Shown here: positions 1-6,913 of the stretch, in pieces
Layout of the letters: every line of letters starts with the position of its first letter
How positions within the stretch are numbered: position 1 is the stretch's first letter
From: Pseudophaeobacter sp. EL27
GTDB lineage: Bacteria > Pseudomonadota > Alphaproteobacteria > Rhodobacterales > Rhodobacteraceae
Reading direction: 5' to 3'
Assembly: GCF_900313025.1 (NCBI RefSeq)
Contig: NZ_OMPQ01000009.1
Coordinates: forward strand, 388,072 to 452,071
DNA length: 64,000 nt
Program-made: the position numbers and the translations under genes
Notes under the pieces: generated by a model
The model's input: only the letters and a program-made list of their open reading frames with translations
Databases searched by the model: none
Told to the model about the DNA's origin: nothing

Positions 1-210
1 GGTGCCAGTGTCTTCAAAGACATGCACCCGAACACCAGCGTCGCGCAGCGTTTGTGCGGCTGTATCAAACTCTTGCAGCGCCTTCTTGCGTACAACCTCG
101 GGCTCTCCGGCGGAGGTTTGAAAGGCATTGTCGCCCTGGGTATCCGGGTTTGAGCAAAAGTGATGTGGCCGGATCATGACCACAGCGGAGGGGGCTTGCA
201 GGTTGTTCAA
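1..210 (-). CDS. ctlX-like amidinotransferase/hydrolase, N-terminal part
   Basis: The gene runs off the left edge, so only about 70 N-terminal residues are visible. Read from TTG at 210 they begin LNNLQAPSAVVMIRPHHF and continue with NPDTQGDNAFQ. This RPHHF...NP.T..DN.FQ pattern is typical of the ctlX/arginine-deiminase-related guanidino-group hydrolases (pentein fold). The TTG overlaps the TGA stop of arginase (TTGA) and has GGAG six bases upstream, which suggests translational coupling. ATG at 177 is a possible later start. Together with arginase and the Lrp-type regulator it probably serves arginine/citrulline degradation; the exact substrate is inference. The catalytic Cys/His region lies outside the window. 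Confidence 0.7.
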   Translation of the reverse strand, partial: MNNLQAPSAVVMIRPHHFCSNPDTQGDNAFQTSAGEPEVVRKKALQEFDTAAQTLRDAGVRVHVFEDTGT

Positions 211-1133
211 TTGTAGCTCCGGGTTGGCCGATCAAAGACACGACGCCCCAGCGCAGAAGCGCAGAGGTCGACCATCAAATGGGCGGTGCGGCCGCGTTCA
301 TCCAGAAAGGGGTTCAGCTCCACCAGGTCCAATGAAGTCATCAGGCCGGAATCATGCAGCATTTCACAGACCAGATGTGCTTCGCGCACAGTCGCGCCGC
401 CCGGAACCGTGGTGCCAACTGCCGGCGCCACCGAGGGATCGAGGAAATCCACATCCAATGAGACATGCAACAACCCGTTTGCCTCTGCAACACGATCCAG
501 GAAGCGGGCCAACGGCCCGGCAATGCCGTTTTCGTCAATGTCGCGCATGTCATGGCGACGGATATCGCTTGCTTCCAGCGCCAGGCGCTCAGGCGTGTCC
601 ACAGAGCGCAATCCGATCATGCAAACGTTTTCCTGCGGAACCGGGTTCGCCACTTTGGGGAAGCCCTCAAACCCATCGCGTCCGGTGAAATAGCCCACCG
701 GTGTGCCGTGCAAATTGCCGCTATCGGTGCTCTGTGGGGTGTGAAAATCTGTATGTGCATCCAGCCACAAGACAAACAGGGGCCGCCCCACGGAGGCTGC
801 ATAATCAGCTACGCCGACGACAGAACCAAGCGACAGGGCGTGATCACCGCCAAGAAAGATCGGCAGCCCCTTGGCCATGGAATGTTGGGCAATGCTGGCA
901 AGCGCAGAAGTCCAGCCAATTGTCTCATTCAACGCAAAAATGGCGCTGCCCTCCACATCCGGATTATGTGGGGCAGGGCTGAGGTTTCCCAGATCCGTGA
1001 CCTCATGGCCGAGCCCAGACAGCGCTTCGCCTAAGCCGGCTGTGCGAAAGGCATCCGGCCCCATCAGGCAACCGGACCGGCGTTTGCCGCTGTCAACAGG
1101 GGCGCCAATCAGAAAACAGGTCTTTTGCGTCAC
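207..1133 (-). CDS. rocF: Arginase
   Basis: Arginase hydrolyses L-arginine to ornithine and urea in the cytoplasm using a two-manganese centre. The 308-residue product has the family length and all metal-binding signatures: GGDHALSLGS, DAHTDFHTP (DAHxD) and SLDVDFLDP (DxDxxDP). The open frame extends upstream to 1199, but GTG at 1133 (MTQKTCFLIGAPVDSG) is preferred because GGAGAG lies seven bases before it and the family fold starts there. It overlaps the downstream ctlX-like gene and is divergent from an Lrp/AsnC gene, the usual arrangement for arginine-inducible catabolism. Confident call. Confidence 0.93.
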   Translation of the reverse strand: MTQKTCFLIGAPVDSGKRRSGCLMGPDAFRTAGLGEALSGLGHEVTDLGNLSPAPHNPDVEGSAIFALNETIGWTSALASIAQHSMAKGLPIFLGGDHALSLGSVVGVADYAASVGRPLFVLWLDAHTDFHTPQSTDSGNLHGTPVGYFTGRDGFEGFPKVANPVPQENVCMIGLRSVDTPERLALEASDIRRHDMRDIDENGIAGPLARFLDRVAEANGLLHVSLDVDFLDPSVAPAVGTTVPGGATVREAHLVCEMLHDSGLMTSLDLVELNPFLDERGRTAHLMVDLCASALGRRVFDRPTRSYN

Positions 1134-1185
1134 GGTGAAACTCTCCACTTCTAATACAGTAGGATGTAAAAATCTCCGAAACGAG

Positions 1186-1199
1186 GTGGTTGTAACCAC
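1186..1199. promoter_or_regulatory. Palindromic operator candidate between arginase and Lrp genes
   Basis: Perfect inverted repeat GTGGTT-GT-AACCAC in the 113-bp divergent intergenic region. A TATAAT hexamer at 1221-1226, 20 bases before the regulator start, could be the -10 of the Lrp gene. Lrp/AsnC regulators commonly bind such sites and control the divergent gene; binding here is inference. Confidence 0.5.
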
Positions 1200-1246
1200 T
1201 CAAATTCACCGATATGTACGTATAATAGTCGAAACGGAGGCCTAAT

Positions 1247-1672
1247 GTGGATAAAACGGACGAACGCCTGATAGCCGCATTGCGGCACAATGCCCGTGCC
1301 AGCCTGTCGGACCTCGCGCTCCAGCTTGACCTCTCGCGTACAACCGTTCGGGCCCGGATCGAACGGTTGCAACTGCGCGGCGATGTGCTCGGCTTTACCG
1401 TTGTTCTGAAAGAAGATGTTCTGCGCGATCCGGTGCGGGGATTGATGATGATCGGAATTGAAGGGCGCGGGGCCAGCCGGATTATTCGTCAGCTGCAAGG
1501 GTTGCCAGAGGTGCGAGCGATCCACACCACCAATGGGCGCTGGGATCTCATTGTAGAGCTGGGGACGGAAACCCTGGAAACTCTGGATGCTGCACTTGCC
1601 AAGATCCGCACCTTTGATGGGGTGGTGAGCAGTGAAACCAATCTGCTTTTGGCCACCAAAAAGGATTCTTAG
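1247..1672 (+). CDS. Lrp/AsnC family transcriptional regulator
   Basis: A 141-residue DNA-binding regulator. Residues 1-50 (MDKTDERLIAALRHNARAS, then DLSRTTVRARIERL) form the AsnC-type winged helix. Residues about 65-135 form the ligand-sensing RAM domain (GRWDLIVELGTETLETLD). The start is GTG at 1247, with GGAGG six bases upstream; the overlapping ATG at 1245 is in another frame. It is divergent from arginase across a palindrome at 1186-1199. It therefore probably activates or represses arginase/ctlX in response to an amino acid such as arginine or ornithine (inference). Length and motifs match the family, with no defects. Confidence 0.88.
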   Translation: MDKTDERLIAALRHNARASLSDLALQLDLSRTTVRARIERLQLRGDVLGFTVVLKEDVLRDPVRGLMMIGIEGRGASRIIRQLQGLPEVRAIHTTNGRWDLIVELGTETLETLDAALAKIRTFDGVVSSETNLLLATKKDS

Positions 1673-1701
1673 GACAAGCTGGCGCGTGAAGCTGGGGCGG
1701 C

Positions 1702-2169
1702 TTAGGGTTTGCTGCGCGCTGCGGCAATCCACAGACCCGCAAGCACAAAAGAGATGATCGCATTCCAGCTGGCCATTGACAGCGTAAACAACTCCCACGG
1801 AACCTCATCACAACGGACAAGCGGAGCGCCCATGATCTGCTCCATCAGTTGTTCAGGCGTGAGGTTGTCAATGGGACCCGAGGTACAGGTCGTAGGCCCT
1901 TCCCAGTAGCCGCGCTCGACCCCGGAATGGTAGATGCCAATTCCACCTGTGGTCAAAGCGGCCAGGGCGCCAAGATACAAAAATGTCGTACGCCCTACAC
2001 CGGGCAATAGAAATGCCAGGATGCCAATGCCAATGGCGGCCAAATGCGGGTAGCGCTGCCAATAGCACATCTTACAGGGCGGCATCTCACCGATGTATTG
2101 AAAACCCAGCGCACCCAGCATCATAGCGGCGGACCCTAAGGTTGCCAGCAGGATCAGAATTCGTTGCAT
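1702..2169 (-). CDS. dsbB: Disulfide bond formation protein DsbB family
   Basis: An inner-membrane quinone-linked oxidase that re-oxidises periplasmic thiol oxidases of the DsbA type. The 155 residues hold four hydrophobic helices. The first periplasmic loop has the redox pair CKMC just before WQRYPH, a DsbB signature. A second Cys pair lies in the later loop (TTCTSG and VRCDE). The stop of yqaA at 2171 and this ATG at 2169 are one base apart, so the two genes form an operon. Alphaproteobacterial DsbB proteins of this length are common. Confidence 0.88.
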   Translation of the reverse strand: MQRILILLATLGSAAMMLGALGFQYIGEMPPCKMCYWQRYPHLAAIGIGILAFLLPGVGRTTFLYLGALAALTTGGIGIYHSGVERGYWEGPTTCTSGPIDNLTPEQLMEQIMGAPLVRCDEVPWELFTLSMASWNAIISFVLAGLWIAAARSKP

Positions 2170-2170
2170 A

Positions 2171-2749
2171 TCACAGATACCTCAGCGCTAGAAATCCGCC
2201 AAAGAGGAGCACCATAAAGACGGTAAAGACAAGCCCCAAACGCTGTTCGATAAAGTCACGAATTGGTGCGCCAAAGGCACGCAACAAACCTGCCACAATA
2301 AAGAACCGCAGTGCACGGGCCAAAATGGAGGTTACCAGAAAGGTCATCAGCGGCATGCCGGTCCAGCCTGACATGATCGTGATGACCTTATAGGGGAAGG
2401 GGGTGATGCCTGCGCCCAGAACAGCCCAGAAGCCAAAGTCGTTGAACTTATGGTTGAATTCTTCGATCGCCGCGCCTTTGCCCATAGCCTCGAGGATCGG
2501 CTGGCCCAGGCTTTCATAGAACATAGCGCCAATAGCATAGCCCAACAACCCGCCAGCAACCGAGGAAACAAGAGCAACCAAAGCGATCAGCCAGGCGCGG
2601 GAAGGGCGCGCCAGGATCATTGGTATCATCAGGACATCAGGGGGAATGGGAAAGACTGAGCTTTCAACAAAGGAGACCGCAGCGAGCCACCACAGAGCAT
2701 GACGATGATCCGCGAGAGACATGGTTTGATCATAGAGCCTGCGCAGCAT
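2171..2749 (-). CDS. YqaA/DedA-family membrane protein
   Basis: A 192-residue polytopic membrane protein of the DedA (SNARE-associated/VTT) superfamily, YqaA branch. Visible features are the amphipathic entry around FVESSVFPIPPDVLMIP, the Gly-rich GGLLGYAIGAMF helix and the GAGITPFPYKVITI segment, which contains the conserved charged/proline motif of this family. DedA proteins act in lipid scrambling and membrane homeostasis; the exact role of YqaA members is unsettled. AAAGG lies eight bases before the ATG. It is the first gene of a two-gene operon with dsbB. Confidence 0.82.
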   Translation of the reverse strand: MLRRLYDQTMSLADHRHALWWLAAVSFVESSVFPIPPDVLMIPMILARPSRAWLIALVALVSSVAGGLLGYAIGAMFYESLGQPILEAMGKGAAIEEFNHKFNDFGFWAVLGAGITPFPYKVITIMSGWTGMPLMTFLVTSILARALRFFIVAGLLRAFGAPIRDFIEQRLGLVFTVFMVLLFGGFLALRYL

Positions 2750-2890
2750 CTGGCATACCTTTGCTTTTTCACGTTATATGCGGCGTCGCATGGTGGCGTG
2801 GTGAGGTCAATAACGACGCAGTCAATGCGGTGGTTTCTTGCCAGTTTTCTTCGGTCACAAGGACATATGCCTCTGGACCTCTGGGGCGGG

Positions 2891-2912
2891 CTTGGGTCGG
2901 ACTTGGGTCGGA
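2891..2912. repeat. Two tandem copies of an 11-bp unit
   Basis: CTTGGGTCGGA is repeated directly twice, just before a tRNA-Leu-like remnant. It lies in non-coding sequence; no function is evident. Confidence 0.6.
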
Positions 2913-2922
2913 AAAGGGCGTT

Positions 2923-2990
2923 GCGCAAGTGGCGGAATAGTAGACCCAGGGGTTTCAAAATCCCAGGCCTCGGGGCCGCAGCTCTTGCCT
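2923..2990 (+). pseudogene. tRNA-Leu-like remnant
   Basis: GCGCAAGTGGCGGAATAGTA followed by GAC matches the acceptor and D-arm of bacterial tRNA-Leu. Then come an anticodon-like arm with loop TTCAAAA and a variable-arm-like hairpin GGCC-TCGG-GGCC. No T-loop of the GGTTCGA type and no matching 3' acceptor strand follow, so it cannot fold as a normal tRNA. It reads best as a decayed tRNA-Leu gene, perhaps damaged by insertions. The rest of 2750-3179 shows no gene I recognise. Confidence 0.4.
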
Positions 2991-3179
2991 GCTGGTGTAG
3001 CCCCCCAATGCACATGTCTTACTCATTGAAATAGAAAAGTGATCCCCGTATCTTTATGTGAGAAATTGCATCCACCTGGGGGAACAACCGCTCGGGCAGG
3101 TCGCCACAAAAATGACGCGGGGCACACCTTTGCGTCGCCTCTCCCGTCACTTTGAGTCACCGTCCAGGTTACAAGTGAC

Positions 3180-3495
3180 GTCATTCTCCACCGAATATCC
3201 CGCCGCCGATGCCCATGTTGGGTCGCTCGTTATTGTAAGTCCAGAACCGTTGACCATGACCGGTCAAGACGTTCATGGACCAAGTCTCATTTGGTATGTC
3301 AGGCACCGCCAGCGGTTTAGGCTTGTCCCGTTTCAGCCACTTCTTGGGCTTGATCCGCAGGTTCAATTCAAGCTCGCAGTAGATCCGGCAAACGCGTTTA
3401 TGGTGCCAGACAGAGCCCTGCACGTTGCGCAGGTACAGAAAACACAGACCAAAACCCAAGGTCCGCCTGTTGCTCGTCAACTTCACAAGCCATTC
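3180..3495 (-). pseudogene. IS3-family transposase OrfB remnant with internal deletion
   Basis: The minus-strand frame contains RRTLGFGLCFLYLRNV, HHKRVCRIYCELELNLRIKP and PNETWSMN. This is the N-terminal half of an IS3-family OrfB just before the DDE catalytic core. It then jumps directly to TYNNERPNMGIGG, the conserved C-terminus. The whole DDE domain (about 100 residues) is deleted, so it cannot be active. An OrfA remnant of the same kind lies at 4190-4440 in the same orientation. The IS256 fragment at 3495-4020 lies between them, which suggests a nested insertion. Confidence 0.75.
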
Positions 3496-4020
3496 GGCGG
3501 TTCCAGCCGTCCTTTTCAAAATTCCAGATGGTCAGTAGATCAGCTTTGTGGCCGCATCATCGGTCGGGAAAGAGCCCTGTGTCTTGAGGGATTTGCGGAT
3601 GACACGGCTCAGTCTTTCAATGGCCATCGTGGTGTAGATGATCTTGCGGATTGCCGGATCGAAGGCGAAATAGGGGATCACCTCCTGCCACGCTCACGGC
3701 CTGGCCAGAGCGATTGAGCCAAATTTTCGGGCCCATTTTTCCTCGAACGCACCAAGCTGAGCAGCGGCCTGATCGGCTGTTGCAGCTCCGTAAATAGCGC
3801 GCGGATCGAATGCCAGGGCCTTGCGCCCCTTTCAGGCGCAGAAGTTCAGAGAATGGCGCATCAACTGGACGATACAGGTCTGGACAGCGGCCTGCGTAAA
3901 GGCCAGCGTGGTTCCCTCGATACTGCCTTTCAGCCCATCGACTACTGAAATCAAGATGTCCTAAACTCGACGGTTTTTATTCGTTCATCACCAAGATCCA
4001 GAATTTGGCTCCTTCGCTGT
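3495..4020 (-). pseudogene. IS256 (Mutator)-family transposase remnant
   Basis: In translation on the minus strand, EGAKFW, DILISVVDGLKG, TCIVQLMRHSLNFC, FDPAIRKIIYTT, RVIRKSLKTQGSFPTDDAA and KLI appear in the order of the C-terminal half of IS256-family transposases. Several in-frame stops (for example after LNFCA, and before AWQEVIPYF) and a frameshift near 3530 interrupt it. The N-terminal half is absent. It is an inactive fragment fused at its 3' side to the IS3 OrfB remnant. Confidence 0.75.
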
Positions 4021-4189
4021 CAGCGCTCCGGAACTGGCCCTTCAGGCGCTTTCTGGCTGTGGCATTGCGTCGGTTCGGTTGGTTCAGCGGCGCGTCCTTG
4101 CTTTTCTCAGGATACATGAATCAAAGCGCAGTTACACAGAAGAACGGAAACGCTCCAAGGACCGTTGTCGACAGGTGTCGCGGCAAGTT

Positions 4190-4440
4190 TTCCTCCTAGT
4201 TCTCCCTGAGTATACGGCTCTCACGTCAGAGTAGATCATTCTCTTGGGCTAAGCTCACATCCTCTTTCGACACCACATCTGTGTTTCTATATGCGGTGAT
4301 CCACCTGTTCAGTGTAGATATACCTACACCAAGATCATCAGACATTTGTTTTTGCGCGAGCCTTGAGGTCAGCGCTTATCGCACCGCATTCCGTTTAAAT
4401 TCATCTGTCGATTTCAGCCCAATAGTCAGTCTCCTTTGTT
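4190..4440 (-). pseudogene. IS3-family OrfA remnant
   Basis: The minus-strand frame reads LKSTDEFKRNAVR, then stop, then LTSRLAQKQMSDDLGVG, STLNRWITAYR, DVVSKEDVSLAQENDLL, stop, RESRILREN. This is the helix-turn-helix and leucine-zipper OrfA of an IS3-family element, with at least three stop codons. It pairs with the OrfB remnant at 3180-3495. Inactive. Confidence 0.72.
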
Positions 4441-4690
4441 GCAATAAATGTTATCAAAGGATTGGCATCAAACCGGGGGAGGTGGGCATCAAGTACTCCT
4501 TCAGAACAAAGGGCGGATACGGTGAAGCTTAGCTATGTCCCACCCGCGGCGGCGGTAGGGGGGTGAAAGATGTGACTGAGGTCACTAACCGGTTGGCCTT
4601 CATTGCCATAGCTGTTGAAATCCTCCGAAGAAAAAACACGACGATAATGGGTTGACCCCCAAGGAAACGCCAAATAAACCAGCGCTCAGT

Positions 4691-4776
4691 GCCTCTCTGG
4701 TGGAATGGTAGACACGAGAGATTCAAAATCTCTTGCTCGCAAGGGCGTCCCGGTTCGAGTCCGGGGAGAGGCACCA
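4691..4776 (+). tRNA. tRNA-Leu(CAA)
   Basis: Complete 86-nt class II tRNA with encoded CCA. The acceptor stem is GCCTCTC/GAGAGGC. The anticodon stem AGAGA/TCTCT encloses loop TTCAAAA with anticodon CAA at 4724-4726. The variable arm is TGCTCGCAAGGGCG, and the T-arm is CCCGGTTCGAGTCCGGG. Its 3' end faces the accessory region to the right, so it is a plausible integration site. I found no second copy of its 3' end in the window. Confidence 0.96.
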
Positions 4777-5429
4777 CTTCAAGTTGAATTCAGCTGAATT
4801 CCGTGGCAGTCACGTTCCCCGCTCCAGCACACTAATTTGGTACTGAGGCAGGAGTTCAAGGTCGGCTGAGTGGAGGAAGCAGGCGTTGTCTCAAGCAATA
4901 TGAACAGCTGCTATGTGTGCCTGTTCCAAATAAAAAGATCGCTTCGATCCAACCAAATGAGGGACTTGCCTGACCCTGAAAATCCAAAGGCAATCGGTAA
5001 GCTCTCTGACTTTACCAGAACTCGAAAACTTGCGTCTTTTCCGAGCCGATCCCAAGGGGAGCCCAAGAAATAGATGGAAGCGCCCGGTTGTTGAAGGATA
5101 CTGTATGAAGTGGGCCAGTTTATCTGCAAGTTGTCGATGGTCCAACCATCTGACGTAGCTTGCCTCAGACCGCCACCATCATCTCCTGCCATCCGTATTG
5201 GGCTCTCGCCCGGTTTGTCCATTCTTCTGGCCTCTAATTTTTCACGATCCTAGCCAGCTTCTTCACGGTTTCGGTAAATCCGGCTTCCCGTCGCAGTATC
5301 AAAGACAGCCTAGCCATTTTCAGATACGACGAGCAGCTCTTCGTTCGAGCCGTCAAAACCCGCACAGAAGACCTGACGGAGAAGTGACTAGGGGCAGTCG
5401 TGCCCATCAGGGCCGCAACCTAGGACACC
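4777..5429. other. Intergenic accessory DNA, no supported gene
   Basis: About 650 bp on the 3' side of tRNA-Leu. A minus-strand open frame at 4911-5222 (103 codons) has AGAGG eight bases before its ATG, but the product resembles no family I know. It contains FSGSGKS, a P-loop-like string out of context. I treat it as unsupported. Confidence 0.4.
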
Positions 5430-5887
5430 ACGGGACCATCCGCTGCGGTGGGGCCCGACCGCGCCAAGGATAGGCCGCTTGGCCTTTGCCGCCTCGATAC
5501 GGTAGGCGCATGTTCAGCGTCTTTTGTCGGCGGCACAGCGTGCTGTAATCCGGCATCGCCCAGTCCAACCCTGCCAGCCGTAACAGGCTTTCGACAAAGC
5601 CAGAGGTCTGGTGGAGCGGCATGCCAAACAACACTTTCAGCGTCAGGCAGATCTGGATCGCGGCATCACTGAAACTCTGATGCCGACCGCGTTTGCCGTT
5701 CGACGTCGGCACCCAGACCATCTCGGGATCAAACCAGATTGTCAGCGGTCCACGACGCTTCAATGCCGTGTTGTAGGTCGACCAGTTCATGGTCTTGTAC
5801 TTCGTAGGCGTCCAACTGCTCATGGCCTCCAGCTATCATGCTGGATTCACCGCGTGAATCCTCTCAACCCATTTGCGCGACAAAGCC
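5430..5887 (-). pseudogene. IS5-family (IS903-like) element, truncated after the N-terminal part
   Basis: The terminal inverted repeat GGCTTTGTCGCGCAAATG starts at 5887. The transposase frame from about 5823 reads MNWSTYNTALKRRG, WFDPEMVW, GKRGRHQSFSDAAIQICLT, FGMPLHQTSGFVESLLRLAG and DYSTLCRRQKTL. That is the N-terminal third of an IS5/IS903-type transposase. Homology stops near PYRGGKGQ; the DDE core and right end are missing. The missing C-terminal half of a similar element lies at 17341-17742 on the opposite strand. Confidence 0.8.
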
Positions 5888-5931
5888 GTTGAAATGTGTA
5901 AAAAGGAATTGCTATTTAGGTTACCTTGATA

Positions 5932-6420
5932 CTATCTAAACCCAAGTTTGGAGCGTGTAGCCATAACTTCTGCTTTAAACCTGTATCCCCTAACAAGGCC
6001 AGAATACTGGTCAACAGGCCACCAATCCTCACTTCCAGGCCAACTCCGCCAGAGTTGCCCCCAGCGATCCTGGATGTGGGCAATACAGGTGCTGCCGCCG
6101 GGGCTTGAGCCCGCCTGCCTGTCGTTTGGCCAGTACCAGGTCAAATCCTGACACAGGTTTCCTTGAGCATCGATATTCCAAGTTCCTGCTCCCAAGCTGT
6201 CACTGCTGTCCTTGCACCAAGCTCTTACCTGTCCACCTGGGGAGAAATAGATACCTCCATCGCAACCGTTGTCCCAAAGGTCAGTTTTACCAGAGTACGC
6301 CTTTGTTATCTTTGAAATATTGGCAGGTTTAGCTCCCCCAGGGAGAGAATCCGCCATCGTAGCAGTCGAGGCAAACACTGAACAACCTATCACTATAAGG
6401 GCTTTGCCGAGCGACCGCAT
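5932..6420 (-). CDS. Secreted DUF995-type protein
   Basis: A 162-residue exported protein. Residues 1-23 (MRSLGKALIVIGCSVFASTA, then TMA) form a Sec signal peptide. The mature part has the pattern AYSGKTDLWDNG, GIYFSPGGQVRAWC, GAGTWNIDAQGNLC and C-terminal Cys/Trp-rich motifs. These resemble DUF995, a family of small periplasmic proteins often placed near alphaproteobacterial exopolysaccharide genes. GGAG lies seven bases before the ATG. It is divergent from the polysaccharide synthase fusion at 6914, which supports a role in that polysaccharide's export or binding (inference). No biochemical function is known to me. Confidence 0.65.
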   Translation of the reverse strand: MRSLGKALIVIGCSVFASTATMADSLPGGAKPANISKITKAYSGKTDLWDNGCDGGIYFSPGGQVRAWCKDSSDSLGAGTWNIDAQGNLCQDLTWYWPNDRQAGSSPGGSTCIAHIQDRWGQLWRSWPGSEDWWPVDQYSGLVRGYRFKAEVMATRSKLGFR

Positions 6421-6913
6421 AATACTTCTCCAATTTGAACTAAACTCTTCGAATATGTAAAAGCCACTGAAGCAAGGTCAAGCAATTTTGGCGAGACAAA
6501 CTGTTTCCAAAATGGTGACTGCGATTGGTTTTCCCACAGCTGCTGAGCTTTGCTGAGTCGCATTATAGATGATGGGCTCTAGTAGAGGTGTTTTGCAAAC
6601 AATGTCAGGGTATCTTAGGCATTGTTCTCTTAGCGCCCCCTCCAGACCCTGAAAAAACCTAAAAACACGTTAAAAAGCGAAAGAAATTTGACTGAAATTG
6701 GCTTAAAGTCAAAATGAGCTGATTGAAGCAGCATTTTGATCTGCGTTTGAGTTTCTGTGGGGGACGCTCAGACGGTTTGTCTCGCTGAGGCACGATCTTT
6801 ATGCACCTGGGGTGAGGAGTGCTCGTGTCGCGAGCGATTGGAATTTCATGTGCCTGTTCCGCACATGAAGCAAACTTAGAATGGCTGGTTTTGCACTCTT
6901 TGGAGGGCTCATT
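6421..6913. other. Divergent intergenic region upstream of the polysaccharide cluster
   Basis: About 490 bp, AT-richer than the core genes. It must hold the promoters for the DUF995 gene (minus) and the synthase fusion (plus). I see no ORF with family resemblance and no convincing operator. Confidence 0.4.

Noticed and set aside
3058-3717. 219-codon plus-strand frame
   Set aside because: It is antisense to the IS3 and IS256 remnants, whose minus-strand translation shows clear transposase motifs.
4750-4776. tRNA-Leu 3' end as an attachment site with a second copy at about 20310
   Set aside because: The resemblance at 20310 (GGGGAGGGGCTTCAC) is partial and not a real repeat of the tRNA end.
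4911-5222. 103-codon minus-strand frame containing a P-loop-like FSGSGKS
   Set aside because: The P-loop lies near the C-terminus with no Walker B or fold context, and the rest resembles no family. It is open by chance or a relic too decayed to name.
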